Source of the DNA: Planctomycetota bacterium | GTDB lineage: Bacteria > Planctomycetota > UBA8742 > UBA2392 | Direction of reading: 5' to 3' | Length of the DNA stretch: 64,000 nucleotides | Assembly: GCA_020638635.1 (NCBI GenBank) | Contig: JACKIE010000014.1 | Span: forward strand, 10,357 to 74,356 | Shown: in pieces, positions 1 through 7,371 of the stretch | Numbering within the stretch: position 1 is the stretch's first letter | Layout of the letters: the number at the start of each line of letters is the position of its first letter | The notes under the pieces: model-generated | Databases searched by the model: none | Seen by the model: only the letters and a program-made list of their open reading frames with translations | Told to the model about the DNA's origin: nothing | Made by a program: the position numbers and the translations under genes

Positions 1-300
1 TTGATTGCCTTCGGCTGACTGGGGCTGCTCGTGGTTGGCTTCACTCAGCATGGGAAGCAGCGCCACACCCAGGTACAGGATCGTCAGCACCAGCACCACA
101 GCCAGCGTGCCGGCCGTGATGCGCACCCAGCGGTGGCGCGTGTAGCGCATGGAGCGGCCGCGATCTACGCCCATCGGCCCCACGGGCTGCAGCAGGCGGC
201 GGGTGCGGTCGCCCATTTCGTGCATGGGGGCGGGCGCGCCCGATTCGCGCAGGGCGTCCTCGATCAGCACATCCCAGATCCGCTCTTCGTTGTTGGTCAT
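1..300 (-). CDS. Membrane protein of an ECF-sigma locus, partial (3' end outside window)
   Basis: One hundred N-terminal residues are visible, starting at an ATG whose complement is 298-300; the frame is still open at the left edge. Residues 1-60 are hydrophilic and probably cytoplasmic, with a basic cluster (RYTRHRWVR) just before a single transmembrane segment at about 61-83. The gene follows an ECF sigma gene on the same strand, and a short cytoplasmic part plus one membrane helix is the usual layout of an anti-sigma factor or similar partner. No zinc-finger anti-sigma motif (HxxxCxxC) is visible, so the anti-sigma role is inferred from position only. Confidence 0.6.
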   Translation of the reverse strand, partial: MTNNEERIWDVLIEDALRESGAPAPMHEMGDRTRRLLQPVGPMGVDRGRSMRYTRHRWVRITAGTLAVVLVLTILYLGVALLPMLSEANHEQPQSAEGNQ

Positions 301-402
301 CAGTAGAAGAATCCCCCGGCGGGATGAATGTCCTTGGAAAAACCGGAAAATTCACGCGAAGCAACGAAGGAACGAAGAACTGCTTAAAAACAACGGCTAT
401 GG

Positions 403-488
403 CTAACCACGAAGGACCACTAAGGGCCACGAAGAACTACCGGAGTGGAATGATCACTTCGTGGTCCTTCGTGGCCCTTAGTGGTTAG
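403..488. repeat. Inverted repeat built from CACGAAGGAC-type words
   Basis: The two arms (about 403-435 and 456-488) are both made of the words CCACGAAGGACCAC and CTAAGGGCCACGAAG and are nearly complementary, around a 20-nt spacer. The same words recur in inverted arrangement at 28637-28718 and 41024-41105. The 301-590 gap holds nothing else I can recognise. This is a dispersed repeat and could fold as a long hairpin downstream of the sigma factor gene. Confidence 0.8.
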
Positions 489-590
489 AAGTCCTTTGCA
501 GTTCAGCGGTCCACAACCAGCCCGTGTCCACTTCATTCCTGTCTATCCTGACCAGAAGCAGTTGCAGTTCTTGGCGGCTTGGCGTGAGAC

Positions 591-1082
591 TTAGTGCTTC
601 GCGCGCTCCACGCATTCCTTCAGCTTGGCCTTCACGCGCTCGAGCAGGTTCTTCACACCGCCCTCACTCAGGCCCAACTCTTCGGCCATCAACTCGCGGC
701 TGGCGTTCAGCGTGTAGCGCAGGTGCAGGGCCTTGCGCTCGCGGTCATCCAGGAACGAGATGCAGCGCTTCAGCGCGTCCACCTTGGCCTGCGCGCCGTC
801 GTCGCCGGCCACGGCGGCCCAGTCCTGCTCGATGGTCTGCATGTCCACGGCGACCACCTTGCGCGTCTTGCGCAGCGATTTCAGGAAAACGTTCTTCGCC
901 ACGGTGCGCAGCCATGCGGCCGTCTGCTGGCCGCCGCGCTGCTCGGGAGGGGTGCGCAGCGCCTGCAGGAAAGCCTCCTGCACGGCGTCCTCGGCCTCGG
1001 CGCGCGTCGCGCCGAGCACGCGCAGGAAGCGCTGCAGGTCGGCGCCGTGGTCGCGCCACAGGGTTTCGAGGTCGAGTGTCAC
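591..1082 (-). CDS. ECF-family RNA polymerase sigma factor
   Basis: The product is 163 residues, the normal size for an extracytoplasmic-function sigma factor. Region 2 lies at about 10-75 (LQRFLRVLGATRAEAEDAVQ, AWLRTVAKNVFLKSLR) and directs binding to core polymerase and the -10 element. Region 4 lies at about 108-158 with a helix-turn-helix (LSEGGVKNLLERVKAKLKE) that contacts the -35 element. The start is GTG at 1082, 12 nt after the stop of the GrpB-like gene, so the two are probably cotranscribed. The next gene on this strand is a small membrane protein that could hold the factor inactive. The regulon cannot be read from this window. Confidence 0.9.
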   Translation of the reverse strand: MTLDLETLWRDHGADLQRFLRVLGATRAEAEDAVQEAFLQALRTPPEQRGGQQTAAWLRTVAKNVFLKSLRKTRKVVAVDMQTIEQDWAAVAGDDGAQAKVDALKRCISFLDDRERKALHLRYTLNASRELMAEELGLSEGGVKNLLERVKAKLKECVERAKH

Positions 1083-1094
1083 GGCCGAAGTCTA

Positions 1095-1688
1095 TCACGT
1101 CTCGCCAAGCCATGGGCCAACTCCGCCCGCGCGCAGCAGCACGTCGCGGATGAAGTCGGACTTGGCGTTGGTGTAGGCCACGCGGTCGTCGCGGAAGCGG
1201 CCCGCCAGGCCGCGCTTGAGGGCTTCGTAGCGCGCGGCGTCGTCAGGGTGGGCGCGCAGCCAGTCACTGAACAGCAACTGGTCGTGCACGAACCAGGAAT
1301 CGCGCTGCGCCACGTGCACGTGGGCGCTGGCCGACCCGTGCCGGAAGAAGTACAGCCGCCCGGGCAGGCCGTTCACGCCGCGGTAGGTGAAGTCGCAGCT
1401 CGCGATCGCCTGCACTAGCGCCACGTGGGCCGGTTCACCGGCCGGCGTGATCGGCTTGCCTTCACCGGGCACGGCCTGTTCCTCGCCCGTGGTTTCCAAC
1501 AGCGCCGCGTCGTCCACGGCCAGCAGGATGTCGATCACCGGCTTGGCGGCCAGGCCGGGCACGGCCGTGCTGCCGATGTGCTCAAGGCCGTGCGCGCCGC
1601 CCAGGCTGCGCAGCAGGGCCTCGGCCTCGGCGGCGAAACGCGCGGGCCAGGCGGGGTCGTAGTCCACGATGATCACGGGGTCGGCCAT
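1095..1688 (-). CDS. GrpB family protein (UPF0157)
   Basis: The 197-residue product shows the GrpB/UPF0157 pattern, a nucleotidyltransferase-like fold: IIVDYDPAWPARFAAEAEAL near the start, then LEHIGSTAVPGLAAKPVIDI and the later RRGxxLYFFRHG-like and RDEL-type elements (DWLRAHPDDAARYEALK). The ATG at 1688 starts the canonical MADPVIIVDYDP; an upstream in-frame start would add 16 unrelated residues. The biochemical role of the family is not firmly established, though some members are predicted to modify coenzyme A or nucleotides. It is divergent from the ABC ATPase and upstream of the ECF sigma gene. Confidence 0.85.
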   Translation of the reverse strand: MADPVIIVDYDPAWPARFAAEAEALLRSLGGAHGLEHIGSTAVPGLAAKPVIDILLAVDDAALLETTGEEQAVPGEGKPITPAGEPAHVALVQAIASCDFTYRGVNGLPGRLYFFRHGSASAHVHVAQRDSWFVHDQLLFSDWLRAHPDDAARYEALKRGLAGRFRDDRVAYTNAKSDFIRDVLLRAGGVGPWLGET

Positions 1689-1711
1689 CGGCGTGATGAT
1701 ATCCGGAGCGG

Positions 1712-1773
1712 GCACACGAAGACACGCAGCCGGCAAGAACTGCTTTTCTTCGTGGCTTTGTGCCTTCGTGTGA
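1712..1773. repeat. CACGAAGRCAC inverted repeat between divergent genes
   Basis: The arms 1712-1730 and 1747-1773 share the word CACACGAAGRCAC in inverted orientation. The element fills almost the whole gap between grpB-like (minus) and the ABC ATPase (plus), so any divergent promoters must overlap it. It is related to the CACGAAGGAC words at 403-488. Confidence 0.65.
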
Positions 1774-1792
1774 AGCAGGTAAAACCCAGCCC

Positions 1793-2770
<978 letters not shown>

Positions 2771-2773
<3 letters not shown>

Positions 2774-2868
2774 ACGGCCCTTTCAGGGCCGGAAGGGTTG
2801 GCGAAACGAATACCCAGGGCTTCGCCCTGGGCTGACAGAGTCGGCCTTTCAGGCCGAAATGGCCGACA
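2771..2868 (+). repeat. REP-A palindromic element, copy 1
   Basis: Successive hairpins: GGCCCTTTCAGGGCC, then CCAGGGCTTCGCCCTGG, then GGCCTTTCAGGCC. The first 69 bp (2771-2839) are identical to 3922-3990 on the other side of the RAYT transposase gene. The element's leading TGA is the stop codon of the ABC ATPase. Confidence 0.9.
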
Positions 2869-2913
2869 AAGGGCTGCAAGGCAATCGGCGTATAGAGCAC
2901 GGAGAACTGCGAA

Positions 2914-3240
2914 TTGGCGTACTTTCATTTGAAAGCTGCTCTCACGTTGTTGGCCACGGAGGATGGTGGCAAGAAAGGCCCGGTTTTTGAAGGTTATCGC
3001 CCGGACTGGGTGTTTGACGGCTTCGACCTGGGTTATTGCCACGGGCAGCTCCTCAAAATCGAAAGCAAAACATTTCATCCAGGTGACACGCAGTTAGTAG
3101 AGATCATCGTTGTCCGGCGAGATCGGCCGGAGGTCTTGAAACAATTCACCGCAACCGGCCAGGAGTTCTCCGCCATGGAGGGACCGAGGCAGGTAGCGCG
3201 CGGACGCATTGTTGAAGTGATCGAATCCGATCTTGATTGA
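2914..3240 (+). CDS. Small protein resembling EF-Tu C-terminal domain
   Basis: The 108-residue product has the beta-barrel signature of EF-Tu domain III: AALTLLATEDGGKKGPVFEGYRPDW near the N-terminus, DTQLVEIIVVRRDRP in the middle and a terminal ARGRIVEVIES strand. No GTPase domain is encoded nearby, so this is a free-standing barrel rather than a full elongation factor. The start is TTG at 2914, supported by GGAGA at 2901-2905. It lies between two REP-A clusters, inside what would otherwise be an ABC transporter operon. Function is not known. Confidence 0.6.
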   Translation: MAYFHLKAALTLLATEDGGKKGPVFEGYRPDWVFDGFDLGYCHGQLLKIESKTFHPGDTQLVEIIVVRRDRPEVLKQFTATGQEFSAMEGPRQVARGRIVEVIESDLD

Positions 3241-3346
3241 CTGGCTGACAAAGTCGGCCTTTCGACGGAAGAAAAGGTCGAGTGCCAGCTGACTGGATGG
3301 TGAACCACAAACAGATTGAGCGATCAGCCAAGCACGACAGAGGTAG

Positions 3347-3435
3347 TTCGCCCCGAAGGGGCGCTTCAAACAGCCCGGGGCGAAGCCCCGGGTTACCTAG
3401 ACCGCCTGCTACGCCGGCCCTGAAGGGGCCGTTCA
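3347..3435 (-). repeat. REP-A element, copy 2 (inverted) upstream of RAYT-1
   Basis: Hairpins CGCCCCGAAGGGGCG, CCCGGGGCGAAGCCCCGGG and GGCCCTGAAGGGGCC appear in the reverse order to copies 1 and 3 and end in GTTCA, the complement of the TGAAC that opens the forward copies. A partial relic (TGACAAAGTCGGCCTTTC) also lies at 3243-3262. Copies on both sides of the transposase gene are therefore in opposite orientation. Confidence 0.85.
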
Positions 3436-3468
3436 TGCTGCTGGTACCCGTAACCGGGGATAGAGCCT

Positions 3469-3921
3469 ATGCCACAATCGCTAAGCAAAGCCTACCTGCA
3501 TGTCGTGTTCTCCACGAAGGATCGCGAACCGATGCTGGCCGCTGAATGGCGCGACGAGCTGTTTCGCGTCCTTGGCGGCACGGCCAACAACCTCGGTTGC
3601 CAGTCGCTGATCGTAGGGGGCGTGGCTGACCACGTGCACATGTTGTTTGTGCTGGGTCGAACCATCACGATCGCGGATGCGGTGGGCAAAATGAAGTCCA
3701 CTTCATCCGCATGGGTAAACCAGACCCGCGGCCTGACCGGACACTTCAGTTGGCAGGGTGGGTATGCGGTGTTTTCCGTCAGCCAGACCCACGTTGAAGC
3801 CACGCGGGACTACATCAGGCGGCAGCCCGAGCATCATGAGAAGCAGTCGTTCCAGGACGAGCTCCGGGAGTGGTTACGGAAGTACAGCCTGGAGTGGGAC
3901 GAGAAGTACTTGTGGGACTGA
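3469..3921 (+). CDS. IS200/REP-associated tyrosine transposase, RAYT-1
   Basis: The 150-residue Y1-type transposase has the metal-binding HUH motif at H55-V-H57 (GVADHVHMLF) and the catalytic tyrosine at Y115 in DYIRRQPEHH. In this family the tyrosine forms a covalent bond with single-stranded DNA at hairpin ends. It is flanked on both sides by REP-A palindromes, which are the likely substrates. The reading frame looks complete, so the protein could be active. The unit separates the ABC ATPase and permease genes. The stop TGA is followed immediately by the TGAAC that opens the next REP-A copy. Confidence 0.92.
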   Translation: MPQSLSKAYLHVVFSTKDREPMLAAEWRDELFRVLGGTANNLGCQSLIVGGVADHVHMLFVLGRTITIADAVGKMKSTSSAWVNQTRGLTGHFSWQGGYAVFSVSQTHVEATRDYIRRQPEHHEKQSFQDELREWLRKYSLEWDEKYLWD

Positions 3922-4016
3922 TGAACGGCCCTTTCAGGGCCGGAAGGGTTGGCGAAACGAATACCCAGGGCTTCGCCCTGGGCTGACAGAAGCGCCCCTT
4001 CGGGGCGGAAGGCCAG
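3922..4016 (+). repeat. REP-A element, copy 3, downstream of RAYT-1
   Basis: Identical to 2771-2839 over 69 bp (3922-3990), then CGCCCCTTCGGGGCGG. The exact identity over 69 bp suggests recent duplication or continuing homogenisation. Confidence 0.9.
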
Positions 4017-4019
4017 CTG

Positions 4020-4088
4020 AAGGAATGGCGGAATGGCGACGAAGGGAATGGCGGAATGAAAGGAATGACGGGATGAAGGGAATGACGG
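4020..4088 (+). repeat. Degenerate GGAATGRCGG word repeat
   Basis: About seven imperfect copies of GGAATG(A/G)CGG in direct orientation. No inverted partner is visible. It belongs in style to the other degenerate word repeats of this window. Confidence 0.6.
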
Positions 4089-4096
4089 GCGACAGC

Positions 4097-4180
4097 AAAT
4101 TACCAACAACCTATTATCAATTACCAATTCACAAGCCACGGCTACTTCAATTGGTAACTGAAAATTGGTTATTGGTCATT
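4097..4180. repeat. ATTACCAATT-type inverted word repeat
   Basis: The left arm (4097-4131) is built of AATTACCAA/TTATCAATTACC words and the right arm (4147-4180) of AATTGGTAA/TTGGTTATTGG words, giving an AT-rich hairpin just upstream of the permease gene, in contrast to the high-GC surroundings. Confidence 0.7.
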
Positions 4181-4206
4181 CGCTGTTCTTCCGGGGGCCG
4201 CGCCTA

Positions 4207-5010
4207 ATGAAGCTGCCCGGCGACATCAGCGTTACTACGGCCGTATCCGTCTGGCGGCGGAACATGACGGAGTACGGCCACACCTGGATGACCAACATCC
4301 TGCCGAACTTCTTTGACCCGGTGCTTTACCTTCTGGGCATGGGTCTGGGGCTGGGCATGTTCGTGGGGCGCGGGGTCAACGGCCTTTCGTACATCGAGTT
4401 CATCGCCCCCGGCCTGATGGCCGCATCCGCCATGCAGGGCGCCAGCTTTGAATCCACCTACAACGTGTTCGTCAAGATGAACTTCGCCAAGTTGTATGAC
4501 GCCTACCTGGCCACGCCGGCGCAGATCCAGGACGTCGCGTTCGGCGAACAACTGTGGGCCATCTCGCGCGGGCTGATCTACGGCTGCGCGTTCCTGGTCG
4601 TGCTGCTGGCCTTCACCGCGGCCGGCTACCGCATCATCACCAGCCCCTGGGCCGTGCTGCTGCCGGTGGCGATGCTTTTGACCGCCAACCTGTTCGCGCT
4701 GATCGGCCTGACGTTCACGGCCAGCATCCGCAACATCAACTACTACGGCTTCTACTACACGCTCTGGCTTACGCCGCTGTTCCTGTTTTCCGGCATCTTC
4801 TTCCCGCTGGACAACCCGCAGATGGCTGGCGGCCACGCCGAGACCATCGCATGGTTCACGCCGCTGTATCATTGCGTGCGCCTGATGCGCGGCCTGGCGC
4901 AGGGGCCGCTTGACTGGACCCACGGCGTCAGCGCGCTCTGGATCATCGCCGTCAGCGCCCTGCTAGCCGTGATTGTCCCGCGCCGCATGCGCAAACGCAT
5001 GGTGTACTAA
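4207..5010 (+). CDS. ABC-2 type exporter permease
   Basis: The 267-residue integral membrane protein has about six hydrophobic segments (for example 42-61, 98-118, 136-160, 168-190, 195-215, 240-258 by eye) and the ABC-2 permease pattern of NodJ-like proteins: MTNILPNFFDPVLYLLGMGLG early and FFPLDNPQ before the last segments. It should pair with the ATPase ending at 2773. ATG 4207 is preferred over an upstream in-frame GTG because the ABC-2 domain begins immediately after it. The C-terminus is basic (RRMRKRM). Substrate unknown. Confidence 0.9.
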   Translation: MKLPGDISVTTAVSVWRRNMTEYGHTWMTNILPNFFDPVLYLLGMGLGLGMFVGRGVNGLSYIEFIAPGLMAASAMQGASFESTYNVFVKMNFAKLYDAYLATPAQIQDVAFGEQLWAISRGLIYGCAFLVVLLAFTAAGYRIITSPWAVLLPVAMLLTANLFALIGLTFTASIRNINYYGFYYTLWLTPLFLFSGIFFPLDNPQMAGGHAETIAWFTPLYHCVRLMRGLAQGPLDWTHGVSALWIIAVSALLAVIVPRRMRKRMVY

Positions 5011-5033
5011 GAGACTCTCGGCATAATGCCGCC

Positions 5034-6725
5034 ATGAGCCTGCCCGCCGAGCTTGCCTACCTGTTCCGGCACGCGGTAATCCGCGACGCGGCCTACGGCC
5101 TGCATCCGCCTTCGGCGCGGGCCGCGCTGCACGCCATGGCGCTGGAGATCCTCGAGGCGCTGGCTCGGCCGGAGACGCTTGACGCCTGGGCGGAGGAACT
5201 GGCCGACCACGCCCGCCGAGCACTGGGCGCGGATGGCGCCGACCGCGAGTCCCTGCAGCGCCGCGAGCTCGATTACCTGCAGCGCGGCGCCGAGCACGAG
5301 TCGCGCCACTGGCACAACGAACGCAGCGTCGCCCTGCGCGAGCGCATCGTCGCGCACCCCCTGGCAAGCGACGCCCAGCGCATCCGGGCGCTGCTGGACA
5401 CGGTGGAGACGCTGATGCGCTCCGGCGGCATGAGCAAGACCGGCCCGCTGCTTGAGCAGGCGTGGGAGATTGCCCAGGCAGCCGGCGAGCCGCGAGACAT
5501 CGCACTCACGCTGGCGGCGCGGGCCCAGGCCGCCACGCTGCAATCACGCCACGAGGAGGCGCGCCGGCTGATCGAGCAGGGGATCCCGGCCGCGGCGGCC
5601 ATCGGCGACCGCGACATCCACGCCCGGCTGCTGATCACGCGCGCGGCCAACGCCCAGGGCGTGGGTGACTGGGCGCTGGGAGAGCAGGCCGCGCGTGAAG
5701 CCTGGGAGCTGCTGAAGGACTCGGGCAACCTGGTGTCGAAGGCGCGCTCGCAGCTTTACCTGGGCGATGCGTGCTGGGAGCAAGGCAAGCTGGAACAGGC
5801 CGCCGCGCACTTTGAGGAAGCGCTGCAGATCTACCTGCAGGCGGAGAACCTGGGCGGCGAGGCCTCGGCGCGGGACCACCTGGGCTCGCTGCTGCGCGAG
5901 CTGCGCCGCGACGACGAAGCCAAACGCAACCACGAACGCGCGGCCGAGCTGTACTCGCACATGGGTGACTCCGTGGGCTACGGCTCGGCGGTGTCGAACC
6001 TGGCGACCCTGCTGCAGGAGGAGGGGCGCTTTGACGAAGCCCGGCGCTATCGCCTGCAGGCGCTGAAGAACTTCCGTGCCGCGGGCGCCATGTACATGGA
6101 GGGCGTGGCGCTGGGCAACCTGGCAAGCTCGGCCCGTATCCAGGGGCGGCTGGAGGAGGCCTCACGGCTTTTCCAAGCGGCGCGCAACGTGCTGCGGCGC
6201 ATCGGGCGCGTGGTCGAGCACGCGGTGTTCGAGGCGAACTTCGGCCACCTGCTGCTGCTGATGGGCTTTGTGGATGCCGCGCACGTCAACGCGCGCCAGG
6301 CCTCGGACGACCTCACGCGCGTGCAGGTGATCGCCTGGCGCGAGCAGTACGCCACCATGCTGGAGGTGCGCGTGGCCGTCGAGCGCATGCGGCAAGGCAG
6401 CCACGAGGCCGCGCGCACGGCCGACGACCTGCTGCGGCGCATGCGCGACTGCGTAGAGGAGGGGCAGGACAGCATCCTGGCGCAGACGGTGGCCAAGGCG
6501 GAGGCGCTGCGCGAGGAAGCCCTGAAGCCGCAGCCGCTGCTGTTCCGCGGCCACCTGGTCAGCGAGCTGCCGGCCCCGCTGCGCCTGGCGCTGCTGGACC
6601 GCATGCGGAAAACCGAACCGGAAGAATGGCGGCAATTGCAGGCCAACCCGGCATTGCACGATGCGATGCGCGCGGGTACGGAAGACCTGCCGGTGCCCGA
6701 TTGGCAAACCGCAGGCGAACTCTAG
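5034..6725 (+). CDS. TPR protein with an N-terminal STAND-ATPase-tail segment (paralogue A)
   Basis: The 563-residue helical protein begins with LAYLFRHAVIRDAAYGLHPP. Motifs of the type FxHxxxxxxAY-LxxxRRxLH normally lie at the end of the ATPase domain of adenylate-cyclase-associated STAND proteins, just before TPRs. About eight TPR units follow (for example KARSQLYLGDACWEQGKLEQ and ASARIQGRLEEASRLFQAAR). No nucleotide-binding or cyclase domain is present. A paralogue with the same opening and the same ending style (PDW near the C-terminus) lies at 58277-59887. The gene starts 23 nt after the permease stop. It probably acts in protein-protein binding; partner unknown. Confidence 0.85.
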   Translation: MSLPAELAYLFRHAVIRDAAYGLHPPSARAALHAMALEILEALARPETLDAWAEELADHARRALGADGADRESLQRRELDYLQRGAEHESRHWHNERSVALRERIVAHPLASDAQRIRALLDTVETLMRSGGMSKTGPLLEQAWEIAQAAGEPRDIALTLAARAQAATLQSRHEEARRLIEQGIPAAAAIGDRDIHARLLITRAANAQGVGDWALGEQAAREAWELLKDSGNLVSKARSQLYLGDACWEQGKLEQAAAHFEEALQIYLQAENLGGEASARDHLGSLLRELRRDDEAKRNHERAAELYSHMGDSVGYGSAVSNLATLLQEEGRFDEARRYRLQALKNFRAAGAMYMEGVALGNLASSARIQGRLEEASRLFQAARNVLRRIGRVVEHAVFEANFGHLLLLMGFVDAAHVNARQASDDLTRVQVIAWREQYATMLEVRVAVERMRQGSHEAARTADDLLRRMRDCVEEGQDSILAQTVAKAEALREEALKPQPLLFRGHLVSELPAPLRLALLDRMRKTEPEEWRQLQANPALHDAMRAGTEDLPVPDWQTAGEL

Positions 6726-6734
6726 GAGGCAAGC

Positions 6735-7301
6735 ATGGACGACCCGGTGTCGAAGGAACTCGAGGCGCTCGGCAAACAGATCAACGAACTGCGCAAGAAA
6801 GCGGTCGAGCTGAAGCAGAAGTGGGGCGCCTGCGAGGTTGCCGACTACGAGCTGCAAGGCCCCGAGGGCGCCGTGAAACTGTCCGAGGCCTTCGGCGAGC
6901 ACGAGCTGATGGTGCTGGTGCACAACATGGGCAGGCAGTGCCCCTACTGCACCCTGTGGGCCGACGGTTTCAAGTCGCTCTACGAGTACATCGAGAAAGG
7001 CGTGCCGGGCGGCAACACAAAGGCGGCCTTTCTGGTGGTAAGCCCCGACACGCCCGAGGTGCAGCAGGAATACGCGGGCTCGCGCGGCTGGGGCTTCCGC
7101 ATGCTGAGCGCGAAAGACACCAGCCTGTTCAAAGACCTGGGCTACGCCGACAACCAGGGCCACCCCTGGCCCGGCGTCAGCATACTCAAGAAAGAAAGCG
7201 CCAAGCTGAAGCGCGTGGCGCGCGACTTCTTCGGCCCCGGCGACGACTACAACAGCGTGTTCAGCTTCTTCCGCCTGATGCCCGGCTCGCCGATGAGCTA
7301 G
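6735..7301 (+). CDS. DUF899 family thioredoxin-like protein
   Basis: The 188-residue protein has a short N-terminal coiled coil (5-30, KELEALGKQINELRKKAVEL) followed by a thioredoxin-like fold of the DUF899/AhpC-like type. A CPYC pair is visible at C69-P70-Y71-C72 (MGRQCPYCTLWADG). Such a motif suggests thiol-disulphide redox activity, but no substrate is established for the family. A strong AGGAGG lies 6-11 nt before ATG 6735 and the gene begins 9 nt after the TPR gene, so it is probably translated from the same mRNA. No signal peptide, so cytoplasmic. Confidence 0.88.
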   Translation: MDDPVSKELEALGKQINELRKKAVELKQKWGACEVADYELQGPEGAVKLSEAFGEHELMVLVHNMGRQCPYCTLWADGFKSLYEYIEKGVPGGNTKAAFLVVSPDTPEVQQEYAGSRGWGFRMLSAKDTSLFKDLGYADNQGHPWPGVSILKKESAKLKRVARDFFGPGDDYNSVFSFFRLMPGSPMS

Positions 7302-7371
7302 CGGATTGCAGCCGACTTGCGCTTGCACTTGGCCGTGAATTGCCTTTGATGGCGGCCTTGCAGGAGCCGCC

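Noticed and set aside
3340..4016. Simple IS200 element with classical ends
   Set aside because: The flanking hairpins are of the dispersed REP type and recur far from the transposase (43581, 58034), which fits RAYT rather than an autonomous IS200.
6735..7301. Second selenoprotein candidate (DUF899 protein)
   Set aside because: Its redox motif is CPYC with both cysteines encoded normally, and no in-frame TGA is present.
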